Shown here piece after piece: positions 1 through 7,607 of a DNA stretch of 64,000 bases; within the stretch, counting starts at the first letter, position 1; each line of letters starts with the position of its first letter. A program made the position numbers and the translations under genes. A model generated the notes under the pieces. The model was not told the DNA's origin. It worked only from the letters and a program-made list of their open reading frames with translations, and searched no databases. The DNA is from Agromyces sp. CF514 (GTDB lineage: Bacteria; Actinomycetota; Actinomycetes; Actinomycetales; Microbacteriaceae), in the NCBI RefSeq assembly GCF_900113185.1, contig NZ_FOZD01000001.1, forward strand, positions 1,984,001 through 2,048,000. Direction: 5' to 3'.

Positions 1-152
1 GGCGGATGCGTGAGCGCCGCCGGCATCGCATCGGGCTCGCGCGTGAGCGGGATCGGGGTGTCGACGGGCCGCCAGCGCTCGCCGCGGAACACGAGCCTGA
101 CGGGCACTCCGCCCTGCTCCCAGATGGAGGCCGTCTCACGTGTCATCGTCAT
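1..152 (-). CDS. N-terminal part of a small conserved protein (DUF6504-like), runs off the left edge
   Basis: Only about 50 residues are visible. The ATG at 152 follows a GGGAG ribosome-binding site, and the reading frame stays open to the window edge. The peptide contains VPVRLVFRGERWRPVD, which resembles the start of small actinobacterial DUF6504-type proteins that often sit beside ImuB/DnaE2 translesion polymerase genes; that assignment is from memory and tentative. A perfect LexA box lies 17 bases upstream, so DNA damage very probably induces the gene. Whatever lies further left was not given, so the operon partners are unknown. Confidence 0.55.
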   Translation of the reverse strand, partial: MTMTRETASIWEQGGVPVRLVFRGERWRPVDTPIPLTREPDAMPAALTHP

Positions 153-169
153 GTCGCCACTCCCTCGAT

Positions 170-185
170 TCGAACGTGTGTTCGA
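170..185 (-). promoter_or_regulatory. LexA (SOS) box
   Basis: The sequence TCGAACGTGTGTTCGA matches the actinobacterial SOS-box consensus TCGAAC-N4-GTTCGA in both half-sites. A possible -10 (TACATT on the minus strand, 185-190) abuts it, so bound LexA would cover the start of transcription of the leftward gene. Seen directly; function inferred from the known consensus. Confidence 0.85.
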
Positions 186-306
186 ATGTAGCGGGTCGAG
201 GCGCGACACGCCCAACGCGACGGACGGTCGTCCGGCTCCCGAGGATTCACCCATTCGCCATCGGTCGCGCCTTGCCGTCGGGGTCGCCGCGGAGGACCAT
301 GTGCGC

Positions 307-645
307 ATGAGCGATCCGGTCGAGCGAAACGCGGTGGCGAACGTCCTGTCGAGGCTGCGGGACCGGTTCCCGTCGGTCGAGGCCGAACGCGTGGGGGCGA
401 TCGTCGCCGAGGAGACCGCCCGGCTCGCCTCGAATCCCATCCGCGAGTACGTTCCGTCGCTGATCGAGCACGCGGCCGACGAGCGGCTGCGGCAGGAGGC
501 CGATCCCGTCGATGTTGGCGGCGGCGATCCCGGAGGGCCGGTGCTCGTCTCCGACGACGAGATCGACCCCATGGAGGTCGAGCGGAACCGGCGACTCCAG
601 CACGACGGGTTCCTGTTCGGCGATCCCGGCGGCGGACCGGTCTGA
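307..645 (+). CDS. Small conserved actinobacterial protein, three-helix-bundle type
   Basis: This encodes 112 residues. GGAGGA at 291-296 sits 10 bases before the ATG at 307; an in-frame GTG at 301 is a less likely start. The N-terminal half (SRLRDRFPSV, then EETARLASNPIREYVPSL) has the pattern of the three-helix-bundle dimerisation domain found in many short actinobacterial proteins. The C-terminal half is Gly/Asp-rich and probably unstructured. The longer open frame reaching back to position 10 is antisense to the gene at 1-152 and is not used. No function can be assigned; the protein should be cytoplasmic because no signal peptide or membrane segment is visible. Confidence 0.65.
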   Translation: MSDPVERNAVANVLSRLRDRFPSVEAERVGAIVAEETARLASNPIREYVPSLIEHAADERLRQEADPVDVGGGDPGGPVLVSDDEIDPMEVERNRRLQHDGFLFGDPGGGPV

Positions 646-742
646 GCGGGTTCCCGAGGCGCCCGGTCGTCCTTGGGCTGACGGCGGCTCGCGGCATCCG
701 AACTCAGGGAGTGCACCGAGGCGCCGCCCGAGGCAGCGTGGA

Positions 743-748
743 TACGCT
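743..748 (+). promoter_or_regulatory. -10 box (TACGCT), leaderless type
   Basis: TACGCT ends 6 bases before the ATG at 755, so transcription should start at or next to the start codon. No good -35 is visible. Confidence 0.45.
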
Positions 749-754
749 CGCGCC

Positions 755-1675
755 ATGACCGGCGCCAGGCTCGATCGCCCATCCGCAGACGGACTGCCCG
801 ACCTGCGCGATGCGCGGGGGATCGTCACCGGCGCGAGCAGCGGCATCGGCCTCGAGATCGCGCGCGGGCTCGCCGGGGCCGGTGCCGACCTCGTCGTGCC
901 GGTCCGCGACGCGGGGCGCGGCGAGCGGGCGATCGCCTCGATCCGCTCGACCGATCCTCAGGCCAGGCTCGATCCGGAACGGGTCGATCTCGCGAGGCTC
1001 GACTCGGTGCGGGCGCTCGTCGAGCGCCTGCTCGACGACGGGCGGCCGATCGACCTGCTCGTGCTGAACGCCGGCATCGTGCTGCTCGGCGATCGCGAGC
1101 GCCACATGAGCGCCGACGGGTACGAGCTGCACCTGCACACGAACTTCCTCGGGCACGCGGTGCTCGTGCTCGGCATCCTGCCGCTGCTGCTCGCCGCGCC
1201 CGAACCGCGGGTCGCCGTCCAAGTGAGCCTGGCCGCGGCATCCGCGAAGCTCGACCTCGACGACGAGTTCGTGACGGGCAGCTACACGCCGCTGCGCGCG
1301 TACGGCTCGTCGAAGCTCGCGCTCGGGCTGTTCGGCCTCGAGCTCGGCCGCCGCCATTCCGCCGACGGACTGCGCGTCGCGCTCTGCCATCCCGGCATCG
1401 TGCCCGACACGGGCATCGCGCCCGCGCTCCGCGAGAAGAGCTCGCCCTTCGGCCGGGCGCTCAGCCGCTCGCTGGGCAACACGCCGGCCGAGGCCGCGCA
1501 GCCCGCGGTGGCGGCACTGACGACGGATGTCGCGCCCGGCCGCTTCATCGCACCTTCGGGACCGTTCCAGCTCTCGGGCCCGGCCGAGCCGCGCAAGCTG
1601 TTCCGGACCCTGCGCGACGAGACCGCGGCCGCGCGCGTCTGGCGCTTCGCCGAACGCATCGCGCACGCGGGCTGA
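755..1675 (+). CDS. Short-chain dehydrogenase/reductase (SDR)
   Basis: This is a 306-residue NAD(P)-dependent oxidoreductase of the classical SDR family. The cofactor-binding glycine motif TGASSGIG is at about residues 25-32, the structural NAG motif is near residue 108 (LLVLNAGIVLL), and the catalytic Tyr and Lys are in AYGSSK, preceded by a Ser (VQVSLAAAS) for the Ser-Tyr-Lys triad. The long C-terminal tail and the overall layout are those of the retinol-dehydrogenase-like actinobacterial SDRs, but the substrate cannot be read from sequence. There is no Shine-Dalgarno before the ATG, which fits a leaderless transcript from the -10 at 743. It stands alone, 110 bases behind the upstream gene, and is followed by another independently promoted gene. 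Confidence 0.85.
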   Translation: MTGARLDRPSADGLPDLRDARGIVTGASSGIGLEIARGLAGAGADLVVPVRDAGRGERAIASIRSTDPQARLDPERVDLARLDSVRALVERLLDDGRPIDLLVLNAGIVLLGDRERHMSADGYELHLHTNFLGHAVLVLGILPLLLAAPEPRVAVQVSLAAASAKLDLDDEFVTGSYTPLRAYGSSKLALGLFGLELGRRHSADGLRVALCHPGIVPDTGIAPALREKSSPFGRALSRSLGNTPAEAAQPAVAALTTDVAPGRFIAPSGPFQLSGPAEPRKLFRTLRDETAAARVWRFAERIAHAG

Positions 1676-1713
1676 ACCCCGAGCCGCACCCCGCGGCCGT
1701 GCGCCCGCTGTCC

Positions 1714-1719
1714 TAGCAT
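1714..1719 (+). promoter_or_regulatory. -10 box (TAGCAT), leaderless type
   Basis: TAGCAT is separated by exactly 6 bases from the ATG at 1726, which lacks a ribosome-binding site. Confidence 0.55.
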
Positions 1720-1725
1720 GGGGCC

Positions 1726-2223
1726 ATGTCGGTACCGACCAACCGTGTCCAGCTCGAGGCCGCCGCGGTGCGCGGGTTCCATCGCTTCGACGAGGCGATC
1801 GAGCGCATCCCAGCGGCCGAGCGGGCGGCCCCGTTCCCGCGCGAAGGGCGAGACCGCGACATCCGCGACCTGCTCGATCACCTCTACGCGTGGCATCAGC
1901 TGCTCCTCGGCTGGCTCGATGCGGAGCGCGCCGGGGAGCCGGTCGCTTACCCCGCGGCCGGGTACACCTGGGCGCAGCTCGACGACCTGAACGCCGCGCT
2001 GCGCGAGCGCTACCGGAACGGCGGCACGCTCGCCACCGCGCGGGAGCGGCTGCGCGAGAGCCACATCACGGTGCTCGCACGCGTCGAGTCGCTCAGCGAT
2101 GACGAGCTCTTCGACCCCACCGCGCACGAGTGGCTCGGCGGGCCGCTCGCCGAGCCCGTGCACGAATGCCTCGGCGGTCACTACGCGTGGGCGCTCGAGA
2201 CGCTCGACGCGGCACGTGCGTAG
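1726..2223 (+). CDS. ClbS/DfsB family four-helix-bundle protein (DinB-like)
   Basis: This is a 165-residue protein matching the ClbS/DfsB (DUF1706) pattern: an N-terminal helix, then RDIRDLLDHLYAWHQLLLGWLD, a central Tyr-Pro-Ala-containing linker, a long helix with ERYRNGGTLATARERL, and a C-terminal LGGHYAWALETL segment. Members share the DinB four-helix fold; ClbS itself is a cyclopropane hydrolase giving colibactin resistance, but most homologues have no tested role, so only a general protective or thiol/metal-dependent role may be guessed. Translation probably starts on a leaderless mRNA. Its TAG stop codon is part of the -10 box of the next gene, so the two genes are tightly packed but separately promoted. 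Confidence 0.75.
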   Translation: MSVPTNRVQLEAAAVRGFHRFDEAIERIPAAERAAPFPREGRDRDIRDLLDHLYAWHQLLLGWLDAERAGEPVAYPAAGYTWAQLDDLNAALRERYRNGGTLATARERLRESHITVLARVESLSDDELFDPTAHEWLGGPLAEPVHECLGGHYAWALETLDAARA

Positions 2224-2226
2224 CAT
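2221..2226 (+). promoter_or_regulatory. -10 box (TAGCAT) built on the upstream stop codon
   Basis: TAGCAT overlaps the TAG stop (2221-2223) of the ClbS-like gene and lies 6 bases before the ATG at 2233. Confidence 0.5.
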
Positions 2227-2232
2227 CGCAGC

Positions 2233-3105
2233 ATGAGCACAGAGACGGATGCCGCCGGCGCGCCGGCCGAGTCCTCGCCCGACCGCGGCGAAGTGGGGGC
2301 CCAGGCGTTCGGCGTCGCGGTCGCCCAGTTCGCACCGGGAGCCGACGCGGCGGCGAACCTCGCCGAGATCGCGCGCCTCGCCGAGCTCGCGGTGTCGCGC
2401 GGGGCCGGGCTCGTCGTCTTCCCCGAGTACTCCAGCTACTTCACGCCGCAGCCCGATGCCTCGTGGCACGAGGCCGCCGAGCCCGTCGACGGGCCGTTCG
2501 TCGTCGCACTCGCGGCGCTCGCCGACCGGCTCGCGGTGCACCTCGTGGTCGGCATGATCGAACGCGTCGACGGCGAAGCCGAGCGAGTCGCGAACACGGT
2601 CGTCGCGATCGCCCCCGGTGCGGGCCTCGTCGCGACCTACCGCAAGCTGCATCTCTACGACGCGTTCGGGCAGCGCGAGTCCGACTGGGTCGTGCCGGGC
2701 GAGGTGGGGCAGCCCGAGCTGTTCGAGGCGGGCGGCCTGCGCTTCGGACTCCAGACCTGCTACGACGCGCGGTTCCCCGAGGTGACCCGGCGCATCGTCG
2801 ACGCCGGCGCCGACGTCGTCTGCATGCCGGCCGAGTGGGTGCGCGGGCCGCTGAAGGAGGCGCACTGGCGCGTGCTCACGACGGCGCGCGCGCTCGAGAA
2901 CACGGTCTACGTGGCGGCGGCCGACCACGCCCCGCCCGTCGGCGCAGGCAACAGCATGGTCGTCGACCCCATGGGCGTCGAGCTCGCGACCATCGGCGAG
3001 ATCTCGGATGTCGCGGTCGCCTGGGTCTCGACCGAGCGCATCGCCGCAGTGCGGCGCGTCAACCCCGCGCTCGCGCTGCGGCGGTTCGGCGTCGTGCCCC
3101 GCTGA
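2233..3105 (+). CDS. Carbon-nitrogen hydrolase (nitrilase superfamily amidohydrolase)
   Basis: This is a 290-residue cytoplasmic hydrolase with all three members of the nitrilase-superfamily triad: Glu in VVFPEYSSYF (about residue 60), Lys in TYRKLHLYD (about 137), and the nucleophilic Cys in LQTCYDARFPE (about 176). The family hydrolyses C-N bonds of amides. The RKLHLYD and TCYDARFPE contexts resemble the omega-amidase/deaminated-glutathione-amidase branch rather than true nitrilases, but the substrate remains open. The neighbouring, convergent aminotransferase could supply alpha-keto-acid amides as substrates, as omega-amidases act on glutamine transamination products; that link is inference. 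The length is normal and all key residues are present. Confidence 0.85.
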   Translation: MSTETDAAGAPAESSPDRGEVGAQAFGVAVAQFAPGADAAANLAEIARLAELAVSRGAGLVVFPEYSSYFTPQPDASWHEAAEPVDGPFVVALAALADRLAVHLVVGMIERVDGEAERVANTVVAIAPGAGLVATYRKLHLYDAFGQRESDWVVPGEVGQPELFEAGGLRFGLQTCYDARFPEVTRRIVDAGADVVCMPAEWVRGPLKEAHWRVLTTARALENTVYVAAADHAPPVGAGNSMVVDPMGVELATIGEISDVAVAWVSTERIAAVRRVNPALALRRFGVVPR

Positions 3106-3136
3106 CGCGCCTGCCGGGCCCGCAAGCGCCCCTGCG

Positions 3137-4390
3137 TCAGCGGGCGGCGAGCCCCGCGAGCCGTGTCGATGCGTCCTGCAGCACCTCGAGGCGCTTGCAG
3201 AACGCGAATCGCACGAGGCTCCGGGTGCCGGCGCGGCGCTCGGGGTGCACGAACGCCGAGATCGGCACCCCGACCACCCCGGCGAGCTCGGGCAGCCGCC
3301 GGCAGAACTCGGCGCCGTCGTCGAAGCCGAGGGGCGCGGCATCCGCCACGATGAAGTACCCCGCCGCGGGCGGCGAGATCTCGAACCCGGCGGCGACGAG
3401 GCCCGACGCGAGCACGTCGCGCTTGGCGCGCAGGGCGGCCGCGGCATCCGCGAAGACCGCGTCGGGCAGGTCGAGGCCCGTGGCGATCGCGGGCTGGAAC
3501 GGCGCGCCGTTCACGTAGGTGAGGTACTGCTTGACTGCGACGATCGCCGTCACGAGCGCCGCGGGGGCGACGAGCCACCCGACCTTCCACCCGGTCGTGC
3601 TGAAGGTCTTGCCGCCCGAGGAGATCGTGACCGTGCGCTCGCGCGCGCCGGGCAGCGTCGCGATCGGCACGTGCGCGCCGTCGAAGGGGCCGTCGAACAC
3701 GAGGTGCTCGTAGACCTCGTCGGTCACGATGACGGCGTCGTGCCGCTCGGCGAGCTCGACGATCTTCGCTAGCACCTCGCGATCGAACACCGCGCCCGTG
3801 GGATTGTGCGGCGTGTTCACGATGATGAGCCGCGTGCGCGGGCCGAACGCGGCCTCGAGCTCGTCGAGGTCGGGCTGCCAATCGGGGAACCGCAGCGCGA
3901 CCGTGCGGTGCACGCCGCCCGCGCGTGCGATGAGTGCGGCATACGCGTCGTAGTACGGCTCGAAGGTCACCACCTCGTCGCCGTCGTCGACGAGCGCGAG
4001 GATCGTCGCCGCCAGCGCCTCGGTCGCGCCCGCGGTCACGAGCACTTCGGATGCCGCGTCGACCGTCAGGCCGTACCACCGGTGCTGGTGGCGGGCGATC
4101 GCCTCGCGCAGCACGGGCATGCCCATGCCGGGCGGGTACTGGTTCACGCCATCGGCGATCGCCGAGCGCGCCGCCTCGAGCACCTCGGCCGGGCCGTCCT
4201 CGTCGGGGAAGCCCTGCCCGAGGTTGATGGCGCCCGTCTGCGCGGCGAGGGCGCTCATCTCGGCGAAGATCGTCGCGGCGATGCGGCCGTCGGGCGCGAG
4301 CAGACCCGCGCCGGCGGCCGTGCGCTGCCAGGGCCGCAGCCCGTGCCGCTCGTCGCGCGGCAGCCGTGAATCCGTGGGGAAGTCGCTCAC
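3137..4390 (-). CDS. PLP-dependent class I/II aminotransferase
   Basis: This is a 417-residue fold-type I aminotransferase. Visible landmarks are NLGQGFPDEDG near residue 57, NTPHNPTG at about 192-199, the Asp/Tyr pair in VTDEVYEHL (about 224 and 227), the PLP-binding Lys in SSGGKTFSTTGWKVG (about 261), and SLVRFAFCK near the end for the carboxylate-binding Arg. The pattern fits kynurenine/methionine-type aminotransferases (KAT-like). I chose the GTG at 4390 because a TACGGT -10 lies 6 bases before it; the open frame extends to 4471 but that extension has no family resemblance. It converges on the C-N hydrolase gene with about 30 bases between stops. Confidence 0.85.
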   Translation of the reverse strand: MSDFPTDSRLPRDERHGLRPWQRTAAGAGLLAPDGRIAATIFAEMSALAAQTGAINLGQGFPDEDGPAEVLEAARSAIADGVNQYPPGMGMPVLREAIARHQHRWYGLTVDAASEVLVTAGATEALAATILALVDDGDEVVTFEPYYDAYAALIARAGGVHRTVALRFPDWQPDLDELEAAFGPRTRLIIVNTPHNPTGAVFDREVLAKIVELAERHDAVIVTDEVYEHLVFDGPFDGAHVPIATLPGARERTVTISSGGKTFSTTGWKVGWLVAPAALVTAIVAVKQYLTYVNGAPFQPAIATGLDLPDAVFADAAAALRAKRDVLASGLVAAGFEISPPAAGYFIVADAAPLGFDDGAEFCRRLPELAGVVGVPISAFVHPERRAGTRSLVRFAFCKRLEVLQDASTRLAGLAAR

Positions 4391-4396
4391 GTTCTC

Positions 4397-4402
4397 ACCG
4401 TA
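4397..4402 (-). promoter_or_regulatory. -10 box (TACGGT) for the aminotransferase
   Basis: TACGGT on the minus strand is followed by 6 bases and the GTG start at 4390, the same leaderless layout seen elsewhere in the window. Confidence 0.5.
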
Positions 4403-4558
4403 CGGCAGGGTGCCACGGGTACGCTGACCCACGGCGTTCCTGCCGCGGCATCCGGCACTCGGAGCCTTCACCGCCGGGGGATAGCAGGATCATAGACTTC
4501 GCCGATCTGCTGCACAGGTTGCGGCGAGAAGCTGGCTTCGCTTTGGAAGGAGCACACC

Positions 4559-6400
4559 ATGACCGACAGCACCGACGGACGCAACAAGCCCGAAGACGAG
4601 CAGGTCGACCAGGCCGCCGTCGCGCAGCCCGAGACGTCCGAAGTCTCCGCAGCGCAGGTCGCCGAGGGCGAGGTCGCCCCGGTCGCCGAGACCGCACCCG
4701 CAACGGATGCCGCGGCCGACGTCGCCGCCGACGCGCCCGCAGCCGCTGCCGCAACCGCGGCCCCTGCCGCCACCCCGGCCCCTGAGGCCCCGGTCGCGCC
4801 GGCCGCGCCCGCCCCGGTGCAGGCCACCGGCACCGTGTACACGCCCGGCCAGGCACCGCAGCCGTACGCCGCGGCAGCCGCAGCTCCGGCTCGTGCGGCC
4901 GCGCCCGCGGCCGCAACGGCGCCCGTGACCCCGGCCACCGCGCCGACCACCCCGATCGACCCCCAGGCCCCCGAGGCCGCCCAGGTGCAGGCGCCGGCCG
5001 CCGGAACGCACCAGCCGCTCACGCAGCCCGGCCAGGTGCCGCCCGCGTTCGGCGGACCGCGCCCGGCCGACGCGCACACGACGCAGCCCTACGCGGGCGT
5101 GCCGCCGTACCAGCCCGGCGGCCCGGCGGCTCCCGCTGCCGCCGCGCAGCCCAAGAAGCGCGCGGGCTTCGGCCTCATCGCGGCGGTGGCCGTGGCCGCC
5201 GCCCTCATCGGCGGTGCCTCCGGCGCCGGCATCACCGCGCTCGTGACCTCGAACGACCAGGGCACGACCGCGAGCGATGCCGCGAGCGCGCAGAACATCG
5301 TCGTGAACGACACCGACTCGGTGAACCAGATCACCGCGGTCGCCGCGAAGGCGAGCCCGAGCGTCGTCACGATCTCGGTCTCCGGCAGCAGCGCCGCCGG
5401 CACCGGCTCGGGCATCATCCTCTCCGACGACGGGTACGTGCTCACGAACACGCACGTGGTCACCCTCGACGGCGAGATCGCCGACCCGACCATCCAGGTC
5501 AAGACGAGCGACGGCCACCTGTACGCGGCGACCGTCGTCGGCACCGACCCCCTCTCCGACCTCGCGGTCATCAAGCTGACCGACGCGTCCGGCCTCACGC
5601 CGCTCGAGTTCGCCGACTCCGACAAGCTCAACGTCGGCGACACGGCAATCGCGATCGGTGCGCCGCTCGGCCTCTCGGGCACCGTGACCAACGGCATCGT
5701 GAGCGCGCTGAACCGCTCGATCGACGTGGCCTCCTCGGCCGCGCCGACGACGCCCGACGACTCGTCCGGAGACAGCGGAAGCGGCGACAGCGGCGACGGC
5801 GGCCAGGGCGGCTCCGACAGCCCGTTCGACTTCTTCTTCGACCTGCCCGACGGCGAAGGAGGCTCCGGCGGCGGCCAGCAGGCCACGGCCACGAGCCAGG
5901 TCTCGCTCCCGGTGATCCAGACGGATGCCGCGATCAACCCGGGCAACTCGGGCGGCGCGCTGCTCGACTCCGACGGCAAGCTCATCGGCGTGAACGTCGC
6001 GATCCTGTCGACGGGTTCGTCGTCGGAGTCCGGCAACATCGGCGTCGGCTTCGCCGTTCCGGCGAACCTCGCCGAGCGCGTCGCGAAGGAGATCATCGAG
6101 AACGGGTCGGCCACGCACGGCCTGCTCGGGGCATCCGTGACCTCGGCAGAGACCGACGGCTCCAGCGACACGGTCGGCGCCCTGATCGCCGAGGACCCGG
6201 CGGCGGGCGGCGCGGCCGCGAACGCCGGCCTGCAGGCCGGCGACGTGGTGACGGAGTTCAACGGCCACCCGATCACCGACCAGACCGACCTGACCGCGCA
6301 GGTGCGCGCGCTGCCCGGCGGTGCGAAGACCACGCTCACCTACACGCGCGACGGCGAGTCGAAGACCGTCGACGTGACGCTCGGCACCTTCGAGGGCTGA
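4559..6400 (+). CDS. Membrane-anchored HtrA/DegP-type serine protease with PDZ domain
   Basis: This is a 613-residue envelope protease. Residues 1 to about 195 are an Ala/Pro-rich, probably disordered cytoplasmic region. A single membrane segment follows basic PKKRAG (about 200-225). The trypsin-like domain has His299 (TNTHVV), Asp334 (SDLAVIKL) and Ser464 (GNSGGALL). A Gly/Ser/Asp-rich insert (about residues 395-445) separates Asp from Ser, longer than usual. A C-terminal PDZ domain occupies roughly 510-610. GGAAGGAG lies just before the ATG at 4559. The protease should face outside the membrane and degrade or process misfolded exported proteins. It is monocistronic, divergent from the aminotransferase, and closed by a hairpin terminator. 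Confidence 0.9.
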   Translation: MTDSTDGRNKPEDEQVDQAAVAQPETSEVSAAQVAEGEVAPVAETAPATDAAADVAADAPAAAAATAAPAATPAPEAPVAPAAPAPVQATGTVYTPGQAPQPYAAAAAAPARAAAPAAATAPVTPATAPTTPIDPQAPEAAQVQAPAAGTHQPLTQPGQVPPAFGGPRPADAHTTQPYAGVPPYQPGGPAAPAAAAQPKKRAGFGLIAAVAVAAALIGGASGAGITALVTSNDQGTTASDAASAQNIVVNDTDSVNQITAVAAKASPSVVTISVSGSSAAGTGSGIILSDDGYVLTNTHVVTLDGEIADPTIQVKTSDGHLYAATVVGTDPLSDLAVIKLTDASGLTPLEFADSDKLNVGDTAIAIGAPLGLSGTVTNGIVSALNRSIDVASSAAPTTPDDSSGDSGSGDSGDGGQGGSDSPFDFFFDLPDGEGGSGGGQQATATSQVSLPVIQTDAAINPGNSGGALLDSDGKLIGVNVAILSTGSSSESGNIGVGFAVPANLAERVAKEIIENGSATHGLLGASVTSAETDGSSDTVGALIAEDPAAGGAAANAGLQAGDVVTEFNGHPITDQTDLTAQVRALPGGAKTTLTYTRDGESKTVDVTLGTFEG

Positions 6401-6429
6401 GCCGGAGCACGCGCGAACCGCACCGCACC

Positions 6430-6463
6430 AAGCGGGGTCAGGCCACTCGGCCCGGCCCCGCTT
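6430..6463 (+). terminator. Hairpin terminator after the HtrA-type protease gene
   Basis: AAGCGGGG at 6430 pairs with CCCCGCTT ending at 6463, with an inner GGCC/GGCC pairing and a short ACTC loop. It ends in CTT and a weak T-rich tail, 29 bases after the stop codon. Confidence 0.7.
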
Positions 6464-6513
6464 CGGCGTCTTCCCCCGGGTGGCGCACCGGAGGTTCGCA
6501 GGGTGTCGGCTGC

Positions 6514-6519
6514 TAGGCT
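6514..6519 (+). promoter_or_regulatory. -10 box (TAGGCT) for the surface-polymer gene set
   Basis: TAGGCT lies 27 bases before the ATG at 6547, leaving a short leader that carries the GTGAGGA ribosome-binding site. Confidence 0.45.
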
Positions 6520-6546
6520 CGATCGACCCGATCACGAGTGAGGACC

Positions 6547-7602
6547 ATGCCCGAGCAGTACCACCAGGCGACCCCGTCGCCGCTCGTCGGCGTCTCCTAC
6601 GTCATGCCCGTGCTGAACGACGCGTCGCACGTGCGCCAGGCGGTCGAGTCGATCCTCGCGCAGGACTACGCGGGCCCGGTCGAGGTGCTCATCTCGCTCG
6701 GTCCCTCGATCGACGGCACGAGCGAGCTCGTGGCCGACCTCGCGGCCCGCGATGCGCGGGTGCGCGTGCTCGACAACGAGGTGGGCTCGACGCCGGCCGG
6801 CCTCAACCTCGGCATCCGGGCTGCGGTGCATCCCGTGGTCGTGCGCGTCGACTCGCACTCGATGCTGCCGGTCGACTACACCCGCATCGCGGTCGACGTG
6901 CTCGAGCAGACGGGTGCCGACAACGTCGGCGGCATCATGGACGCACAGGGTGAGACGGCGTTCCAGAAGGCCGTCGCCCTGGCCTACACGACCAAGGTGG
7001 GACTCGGCGGCTCGTCCTTCCACATCGGCGGCGAGGCGGGCCCGGCCGACACGGTGTACCTCGGCGTGTTCCGCCGCGAGGCGCTGCTGCGCGTCGGGCT
7101 CTTCGACGAGCGCATCAAGCGCGGGCAGGACTGGGAGCTCAACCGCCGCCTCCGCGCATCCGGTGGCGTCGTGTGGTTCACGCCCGAGCTCGCCGTCATC
7201 TACCGTCCGCGTGCGAACCTCGAACGCCTCGCCAGGCAGATGTTCTCGACGGGGCTCTGGCGGGGCGAGCTCGCACGCAGTTTCCCGGGTGCCAGCGGCA
7301 TCCGGTACTTCATCCCGCCGCTCATGGTCGTCGGCGTGTTCCTGGGCCTCGCGCTCGGCATCGCGGGTCTCGTGCAGGCCGCACTGGGTGCGACGCCGTG
7401 GCTGCTGCTCGGATTCGTCGTCCCGGCGGTCTACCTCGTGTTCGTGGCGCTGGCGACCCTGGTCTACGCGCGCGGGCACGGCGTGCGCACGGCGCTCTGG
7501 TTTCTCGTAGTCTTGCCATGCATCCACGTCTTCTGGGGCGCCGGCTTCATTCCCGGATACCTCGCGTTGACGAGCAACATCGCACAGCACACGGGAAGGT
7601 GA
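6547..7602 (+). CDS. Family 2 glycosyltransferase with C-terminal membrane segments (ExoA-like)
   Basis: This is a 351-residue GT-A glycosyltransferase. SYVMPVLNDASHV starts the nucleotide-binding fold, and LNLGIRAAVHPVVVRVDSHSML carries the acidic site (DSH instead of the usual DxD). The C-terminal third has three hydrophobic stretches (about residues 250-345), as in the succinoglycan-type ExoA enzymes, so it acts at the inner face of the membrane, probably on a lipid-linked sugar. ATG 6547 is favoured over the in-frame GTG at 6538 because the GTG overlaps the ribosome-binding site. It is the first gene of a short operon with the CDP-alcohol transferase and a second GT2. Confidence 0.85.
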   Translation: MPEQYHQATPSPLVGVSYVMPVLNDASHVRQAVESILAQDYAGPVEVLISLGPSIDGTSELVADLAARDARVRVLDNEVGSTPAGLNLGIRAAVHPVVVRVDSHSMLPVDYTRIAVDVLEQTGADNVGGIMDAQGETAFQKAVALAYTTKVGLGGSSFHIGGEAGPADTVYLGVFRREALLRVGLFDERIKRGQDWELNRRLRASGGVVWFTPELAVIYRPRANLERLARQMFSTGLWRGELARSFPGASGIRYFIPPLMVVGVFLGLALGIAGLVQAALGATPWLLLGFVVPAVYLVFVALATLVYARGHGVRTALWFLVVLPCIHVFWGAGFIPGYLALTSNIAQHTGR

Positions 7603-7607
7603 CACGG

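Noticed and set aside
10..306. Open frame extending the 307-645 gene back to position 10
   Set aside because: It runs antisense through the LexA-controlled gene and its promoter, and only the part after 307 looks like protein with a ribosome-binding site.
4391..4471. Longer N-terminus for the aminotransferase
   Set aside because: The extra residues do not resemble the family, and a -10 box lies at 4397-4402 inside them.
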